The notes below the pieces were generated by a model that was given only the letters and a program-made list of their open reading frames with translations, was not told where the DNA came from and did no database searches. From Pseudomonadota bacterium (lineage in GTDB: Bacteria > Pseudomonadota > Alphaproteobacteria > Rhizobiales > Devosiaceae), in NCBI GenBank assembly GCA_023430705.1, contig JAEYZJ010000361.1, forward strand, positions 1 through 8,654: a stretch of 8,654 nucleotides of DNA, written 5' to 3'. A program made the position numbers and the translations under genes. Positions 5,794-8,654 of the stretch are shown one piece after another; within the stretch, counting starts at the first letter, position 1, and the number at the start of each line of letters is the position of its first letter.

Positions 5794-6677
5794 CGGACGG
5801 CCTCTCCTGCCGCCACGAAGAAGCCGGTTCCGAACCTCCCGGCGAGCGCGGCCGCCTGCCGGTCGTTGCCGCCTTTGCGCACGTTGGCGCGCGCCAGGGC
5901 GACCCGCTGCGAGTTCGGCCAGGAGTAGCGCGGGCCGTTGCTCATCATCAGCGTCACCCTCGTACCCGCCGCGGCCGACATCCACTTGAGCCACAGATCG
6001 TCCGCCTCCGGGCAGAGCGCCTCGAACAGCTCGCGATCCGACACCTGCGGGGCGAGGCTGTGCGGCGGATAGAGCACCCCGCCGAATCCCGTCGGCAGCA
6101 GCGGCGCCTCTGCAGGCGACACCGCGCGGCGCCAGGAACGATAGGCCAGCGGCGCTCCCCGTTCGTCGAACCGCATCACCCGCGCGCGGTGGCAGACTAT
6201 GCTGCCCGGGTTCGCGAGATACCCGCGCTCCAGTTCGGCGAGCCACTCGGGCGGATAGTACTGGTCGTCATCCGCGGTGACGATGAAGGCGTCCGGAAAC
6301 GCCTCGAGCGCCGGGATGATCTTCTTGAACGATCGGATGTCGTCGCATTCCCGCACCTCGAGGCCGAACGGCACGAGATCCGTCACTGCCTGGGGAAGCG
6401 CCGCCGCATGGCCATGCGCGACCCACAGGATGGTCCTGTCCGGACGTACCCGCTGGGAAAGCAGGCTCCTCAGCGTCAGGGACAGCGTCGCGTATCGCGG
6501 CGGATAGGATGTCAGGGACACGATCAGGCGGCCCGGCAGGCGGTGCGGCACGCCCTCCCCCGGCAATGCACGCCTGCGCAGTTCGACCGCCCTCAGGCGG
6601 CCTCGCATCGACCTGTCGAAGCCTTCCCACCACAGGCGGTACCTGGACTTGCGTCCTGGCCGTCGGGATATTGTCAT
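5790..6677 (-). CDS. GT-A-type glycosyltransferase, polysaccharide biosynthesis
   Basis: A 295-residue glycosyltransferase-like protein. A basic, Arg-rich N-terminus (residues 1-50) precedes the domain entry IVSLTSYPPRYATLSLTLRS (52-71). RSFKKIIPAL (115-124), FIVTADDDQYYPPEWL (131-146), GFGGVLYPPHSL (197-208) and EADDLWLKWM (224-233) follow, and an NDRQ motif lies near 271-274. The DDD at 136-138 is the expected metal/nucleotide-sugar site of a GT-A fold. I recall similar LTSYPPR proteins in capsule and lipopolysaccharide clusters; the donor sugar is unknown. The start is uncertain: the ATG at 6677 has only a weak GGAC upstream, and a GTG at 6716 (13 residues longer) is also inside the predicted transcript. 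It is the first gene of a two-gene unit. Confidence 0.85.
   Translation of the reverse strand: MTISRRPGRKSRYRLWWEGFDRSMRGRLRAVELRRRALPGEGVPHRLPGRLIVSLTSYPPRYATLSLTLRSLLSQRVRPDRTILWVAHGHAAALPQAVTDLVPFGLEVRECDDIRSFKKIIPALEAFPDAFIVTADDDQYYPPEWLAELERGYLANPGSIVCHRARVMRFDERGAPLAYRSWRRAVSPAEAPLLPTGFGGVLYPPHSLAPQVSDRELFEALCPEADDLWLKWMSAAAGTRVTLMMSNGPRYSWPNSQRVALARANVRKGGNDRQAAALAGRFGTGFFVAAGEAVR
5801..5808 (-). promoter_or_regulatory. Strong ribosome binding site of the GT4 gene
   Basis: AGGAGAGG on the minus strand lies 7 bases before the ATG at 5793, inside the end of the preceding gene. Together with the ATGA stop/start overlap it points to translational coupling. It also rejects the longer frame that runs up to 6246. 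Confidence 0.75.
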
Positions 6678-6738
6678 GCCGTCCACGCGCCCCGGTATGC
6701 CCCCCGGCTTCCGCACTCCGCGTACTTTACGGACGCAG

Positions 6739-6766
6739 ATGATACCAAGTTGCGCGTAAAAGCCAA
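6739..6766 (-). promoter_or_regulatory. Sigma-70 promoter of the glycosyltransferase pair
   Basis: On the minus strand, TTGGCT (6766-6761, 4/6) and TATCAT (6744-6739, 5/6) are 16 bases apart in a locally AT-rich stretch. Transcription would start near 6732, leaving about 55 bases to the ATG at 6677. It abuts the likely terminator of the GST gene, separating two transcription units. Confidence 0.55.
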
Positions 6767-6806
6767 ATTAAGCGCGAACGCGAACGTCTGGTTCGGCGGA
6801 TCGCGC
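6766..6806 (-). terminator. Probable terminator of the GST gene
   Basis: Read on the minus strand, GCGCGA pairs with TCGCGC, then after a small internal loop CG pairs with CG and, past a bulged C, CGAAC pairs with GTTCG around a CAGAC loop (6806-6772). That is 13 base pairs in all, followed by TTAATTT. It starts 2 bases after the GST stop codon. The stem is imperfect and the U-run is broken by AA. Confidence 0.45.
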
Positions 6807-6808
6807 GA

Positions 6809-7600
6809 CTAGATCAGCCCCAGCGCCGCGTCGGTGGCCGCGGGCCCATACTTGTCCTTCGGCGGCCAGGGCCGGTTCCGCCAGTCGGGCTCGAACACGA
6901 AGCTCGACCACGTGCGGCCCGGCAGCAGCGCGCCGTTCCCGGCCCCGCGGGCATAGTCGTAATAGACCTTCACCACTTCCTCGGCGCTCACCTGCTGGGC
7001 CGCCTCATGGCTGAGGCAGACCTCGCGCCAGCGCCGCACCCGGTCGTAGTCCGGCCCTGACGGCAGCTCGAACCCCTCGTAGTAGTCGAGAAAGGCGAAG
7101 CGGACGAACATCGGGGTGAACACGGCTTCGGCGAGGCCGAACCTGTCGAACAGCCAGGTCCCCTCCGGGTTGCGCCAGGTGAGGTAGTCGTTGAGCCGCC
7201 GGTACTGCGCCAGCATCGCGTCGCGCATGGCGTCGCGCCTCGCCTCGTCCTGGTTCATCACCATGCGATAGCCCGCGCCGGTGAAGTCCCCCTCCATGGC
7301 GATCATCATGTTCTCGACCCCGCGCTCGAAGGGCGTCGCCCGCGCCACGGCCGGACCCGGCACGGCCTCGTCGAGATAGCGCAGCAGCACGAGGCTCTCC
7401 CGCAGCACGCCCTCGCCGGTATCCATCATCGGCAGCGCCGTGACGCCGCGGCTCAGCTCCAGCAGCCATGGCTCGCGCGGCCTCGTGATGTCCACCCGCT
7501 CGAAGCGAACGGCGTCGGGCCGGCCCTTGAGCGCCAGCAGGATTTCCAGCCGTTGCGAGAACGGGCAGACGGGAATGTGATAGACGGTCGGCGTCGCCAC
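6809..7600 (-). CDS. Glutathione S-transferase-like protein
   Basis: A 263-residue protein with an N-terminal thioredoxin-like domain and a helical C-terminal domain. The N-terminal motif VCPFSQRLEI (11-20) places Cys12 in the active-site position, as in omega-, beta- and glutaredoxin-like GSTs. TALPMMD (54-60) supplies the cis-Pro, and LRESLVLLRYLDE (66-78) supplies the Glu-Ser pair that holds the gamma-glutamyl group of glutathione. A Cys-type enzyme would more likely do thiol exchange or deglutathionylation than classical conjugation. The C-terminal extension rich in Trp, Pro and Lys (about 225-263) is longer than in most bacterial GSTs. The start is GTG, with AGGGG 6 bases upstream overlapping the stop codon of the 73-residue gene. 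There is no in-frame ATG nearby that would keep the first strand. Confidence 0.87.
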   Translation of the reverse strand: MATPTVYHIPVCPFSQRLEILLALKGRPDAVRFERVDITRPREPWLLELSRGVTALPMMDTGEGVLRESLVLLRYLDEAVPGPAVARATPFERGVENMMIAMEGDFTGAGYRMVMNQDEARRDAMRDAMLAQYRRLNDYLTWRNPEGTWLFDRFGLAEAVFTPMFVRFAFLDYYEGFELPSGPDYDRVRRWREVCLSHEAAQQVSAEEVVKVYYDYARGAGNGALLPGRTWSSFVFEPDWRNRPWPPKDKYGPAATDAALGLI

Positions 7601-7606
7601 GGTCGG

Positions 7607-7612
7607 CCCCTA
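7607..7612 (-). promoter_or_regulatory. Ribosome binding site built into the preceding stop codon
   Basis: TAGGGG on the minus strand combines the TAG stop of the 73-residue gene (7612-7610) with the Shine-Dalgarno of the GST gene, 6 bases before its GTG. Ribosomes finishing the first gene would stop on the second gene's binding site, suggesting translational coupling. Confidence 0.6.
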
Positions 7613-7831
7613 CTTGCCGCTGCGCCTGAGGCTCTTGATCGCCAGCGGGGGCACCCCGGACTTTTCGGCGATCGCCCGGTCCTGCTCCATGATGGCAGTC
7701 TTGGCCGGCTCGTCGCCGTCGAGCCCGCCCAGGATATCGGCCGGCACCTTGCGGTTGGAACGCTGGCTTCCGTCCTCGTAGATCACGTCGAACAGCACGA
7801 ACTCGCTGCGAGCGGTCGGTTTCTTGGCCAT
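7610..7831 (-). CDS. Small basic protein of unknown function
   Basis: A 73-residue soluble protein with no signal peptide or membrane segment. It starts MAKKPTARSEF, has a probable beta-hairpin (EFVLFDVIYEDGSQRSNRKVP, residues 10-30), an ILGGLDGDEPA turn (33-43), an acidic/amphipathic helix (about 44-58) and a basic end (IKSLRRSGK, 65-73). I do not recognise a named family; it reads like a conserved hypothetical. I chose the ATG at 7831 because GGAG (7841-7838) lies 6 bases upstream. The in-frame ATG at 7843 overlaps that site and has no good ribosome binding site of its own. The gene is 9 bases from the GST gene and 70 bases after HlyU, so it is likely co-transcribed with GST. Its function might be tied to the GST, but nothing direct shows this. 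Confidence 0.72.
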   Translation of the reverse strand: MAKKPTARSEFVLFDVIYEDGSQRSNRKVPADILGGLDGDEPAKTAIMEQDRAIAEKSGVPPLAIKSLRRSGK

Positions 7832-7859
7832 GTCAGTCTCCATTCGCCCGAGGCGATGC

Positions 7860-7877
7860 TGCCGGCTGAAGCCGGCA
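7860..7877 (-). other. Stem-loop between the HlyU-family gene and the 73-residue gene
   Basis: TGCCGGC (7877-7871) pairs perfectly with GCCGGCA (7866-7860) on the minus strand around a TTCA loop. The U-run lies before the stem, not after it, so this is not an intrinsic terminator for the minus-strand unit. It could partly stop or stabilise the upstream message. Confidence 0.5.
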
Positions 7878-7901
7878 AAATGTGGGGGATGCCGCCGGCG
7901 A

Positions 7902-8189
7902 TCAGCGGTAGATCGCGTCGCCCTGCTCGTCGATGATCTGCCGGCCCTTGGCCAGCGAGAAGCTCACCACGTCTTCCTTGGAAGAAAAGCGGTCGGCGCG
8001 CACGAACTTGTACGTCTTGGGCTCGCCGTCGATCGTCTTCTCGATGGTGCCCGCCAGCTGGTATTCGCTGCCCACGGCCATGGTGATCGCCTTGATCGTG
8101 TGCCCCTTGTAGCTTTCCTCGCCGACAACGGCAGGCTCGATCGACTTGGGCGCACCGCCACCACCGAAAAGGCTCTTCCAGAACGACAT
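7902..8189 (-). CDS. HlyU-family protein
   Basis: A 95-residue protein matching the alphaproteobacterial HlyU family (PF10115). The N-terminus MSFWKSLFGGGG is followed by a Pro/Glu stretch (13-25), then SYKGHTIKAITMAVGSEYQLAG (26-47), the TIEKTIDGE segment (48-56), the KFVRADRFSSKEDVVSFSLAKG core (61-82) and RQIIDEQGDAIY (83-94). The family is named after the Vibrio haemolysin activator HlyU, but this short type lacks a recognisable helix-turn-helix, so calling it a DNA-binding regulator is not justified by sequence. The ATG at 8189 has GAGG 5 bases upstream. Much longer in-frame frames run upstream but read through the intergenic stem-loop. A possible promoter lies just upstream. Confidence 0.88.
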   Translation of the reverse strand: MSFWKSLFGGGGAPKSIEPAVVGEESYKGHTIKAITMAVGSEYQLAGTIEKTIDGEPKTYKFVRADRFSSKEDVVSFSLAKGRQIIDEQGDAIYR

Positions 8190-8223
8190 CGCGACCTCAG
8201 GCTCATATTCAGGTTGTGCGCTC

Positions 8224-8252
8224 GCTTTAGGCGTTGGCGGCCCCTTTGTCCA
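8224..8252 (-). promoter_or_regulatory. Possible sigma-70 promoter for the HlyU-family gene
   Basis: On the minus strand TGGACA (8252-8247, 5/6) is followed after 17 bases by TAAAGC (8229-8224, 3/6). Transcription would begin near 8217, about 28 bases before the start codon. The spacing is ideal but the -10 is poor. Confidence 0.35.
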
Positions 8253-8282
8253 CCGCGGGCACGGCTGTTGCCACCCGGCCGC

Positions 8283-8307
8283 CGCCAGCGTGAGGCTCCC
8301 GCTGGCG
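8283..8307 (-). other. Stem-loop just after the NTF2-like gene
   Basis: CGCCAGCG (8307-8300 on the minus strand) pairs perfectly with CGCTGGCG (8290-8283) around a 9-base loop. It begins one base after the stop codon of the NTF2-like gene. No U-run follows. It is probably a transcript 3'-end or U-less terminator element. Confidence 0.5.
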
Positions 8308-8308
8308 A

Positions 8309-8654
8309 TCAGCCGTCCTCTTTCACGAGGCCAAGCTCCTGCATCAGCTCTTCCTCGTCCTCGTGGCTGATGAAGAGGATGATGCGCGGCGTCTCGTCGG
8401 TGAGCTGGACCAGGTAGCTCACGTCGAACTCGACCGGCTTTTCCACGGACTCGAAGGTGACGCCCCAGTGGATGGTGACCATGACGTAGTCCGTGCCGAA
8501 CCACGTCTCCTTCATGTCCAGCACTTGGGCCGACTTCTGCCCGACGCTGCGGTAGAACTCGGCCGCCTCGGCGGCATTGTCGAGGTATTCCTGCCGCTTC
8601 TTGGAAATGATCCCCTTGGGGCCCGCGGCAATGAAATCATCGGCGTAGAGCTTC
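8309..8654 (-). CDS. NTF2/SnoaL-like protein, 5' end missing
   Basis: The minus-strand frame is open to the window edge, giving 114 residues of a longer protein. A GTG at 8524 is internal, since the family-like sequence continues upstream of it. The visible part reads YADDFIAAGPKG near the edge, then an EFYRSVGQ helix end, TWFGTDYVMVTIHWGVTF (a curved-sheet strand pair), VEFDVSYLVQL, and ends in RIILFISHEDEEELMQELGLV. This pattern of strands after a YADDF helix is that of NTF2-like/SnoaL-like fold proteins, which may be enzymes or ligand-binding proteins. No catalytic residues can be assigned here, and I infer only that it is a small cytoplasmic protein. The acidic C-terminal helix (HEDEEELMQELG) is typical of the group as I recall it. 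A stem-loop follows the stop. Confidence 0.78.
   Translation of the reverse strand, partial: KLYADDFIAAGPKGIISKKRQEYLDNAAEAAEFYRSVGQKSAQVLDMKETWFGTDYVMVTIHWGVTFESVEKPVEFDVSYLVQLTDETPRIILFISHEDEEELMQELGLVKEDG

Noticed and set aside
5011..5928. 305-residue open frame on the plus strand
   Set aside because: Antisense to both glycosyltransferases and crosses their junction, which two clear families explain far better.
4708..6246. Longer 512-residue version of the GT4 protein
   Set aside because: The extra N-terminal 151 residues overlap the upstream glycosyltransferase and are Arg/Ala-rich nonsense; the ATGA overlap and AGGAGAGG place the start at 5793.
7824..8417. 197-residue plus-strand frame over the HlyU-family gene
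   Set aside because: Antisense shadow; the minus strand has a recognised family, a ribosome binding site and a promoter candidate.

Overview
The window is a GC-rich chromosomal stretch, roughly two thirds G+C by eye, from an alphaproteobacterium. Hyphomicrobiales is most likely, possibly a Devosia-like or Rhizobium-like lineage. The grounds are the OmpA-type protein whose C-terminal half resembles a rhizobial family I recall, the HlyU-family small protein, the Atu2307-type luciferase-like monooxygenase and a promoter of the EcfG (general stress sigma factor) type. Genus is a guess.

Layout. Bases 1-4711 are read on the plus strand: the 3' part of an OmpA-family envelope protein, a UPF0114/YqhA-type membrane protein, a small single-pass membrane protein with a Thr/Pro/Ala tail, a DUF533/TerB-like protein, and a flavin-dependent LLM oxidoreductase. 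Bases 4708-8654 are read on the minus strand. In transcription order these are a partial NTF2/SnoaL-like protein, a HlyU-family protein, a 73-residue unknown, a glutathione S-transferase-like protein, then a two-gene glycosyltransferase unit (GT-A-like followed by GT4). The two halves converge at 4708-4711, where both stop codons share one CTAG palindrome.

How they fit together. The plus-strand genes look like separate, mostly single-gene envelope or stress units, each followed by a stem-loop except the last. The clearest regulatory signal is an EcfG-type promoter (GGAAC, 17 bases, CGTT) before the small membrane protein. On the minus strand, the 73-residue gene and the GST gene are 9 bases apart and almost certainly co-transcribed; HlyU may belong with them. 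The glycosyltransferases overlap by ATGA and have a good sigma-70-like promoter, so they probably act in one surface-glycan pathway.

No RNA genes, insertion sequences, CRISPR arrays or phage signs were found. No gene-free stretch exceeds about 210 bases. I see no clearly new multi-gene system; the best leads are the EcfG promoter with its unknown product and a set of U-less stem-loops just after stop codons.
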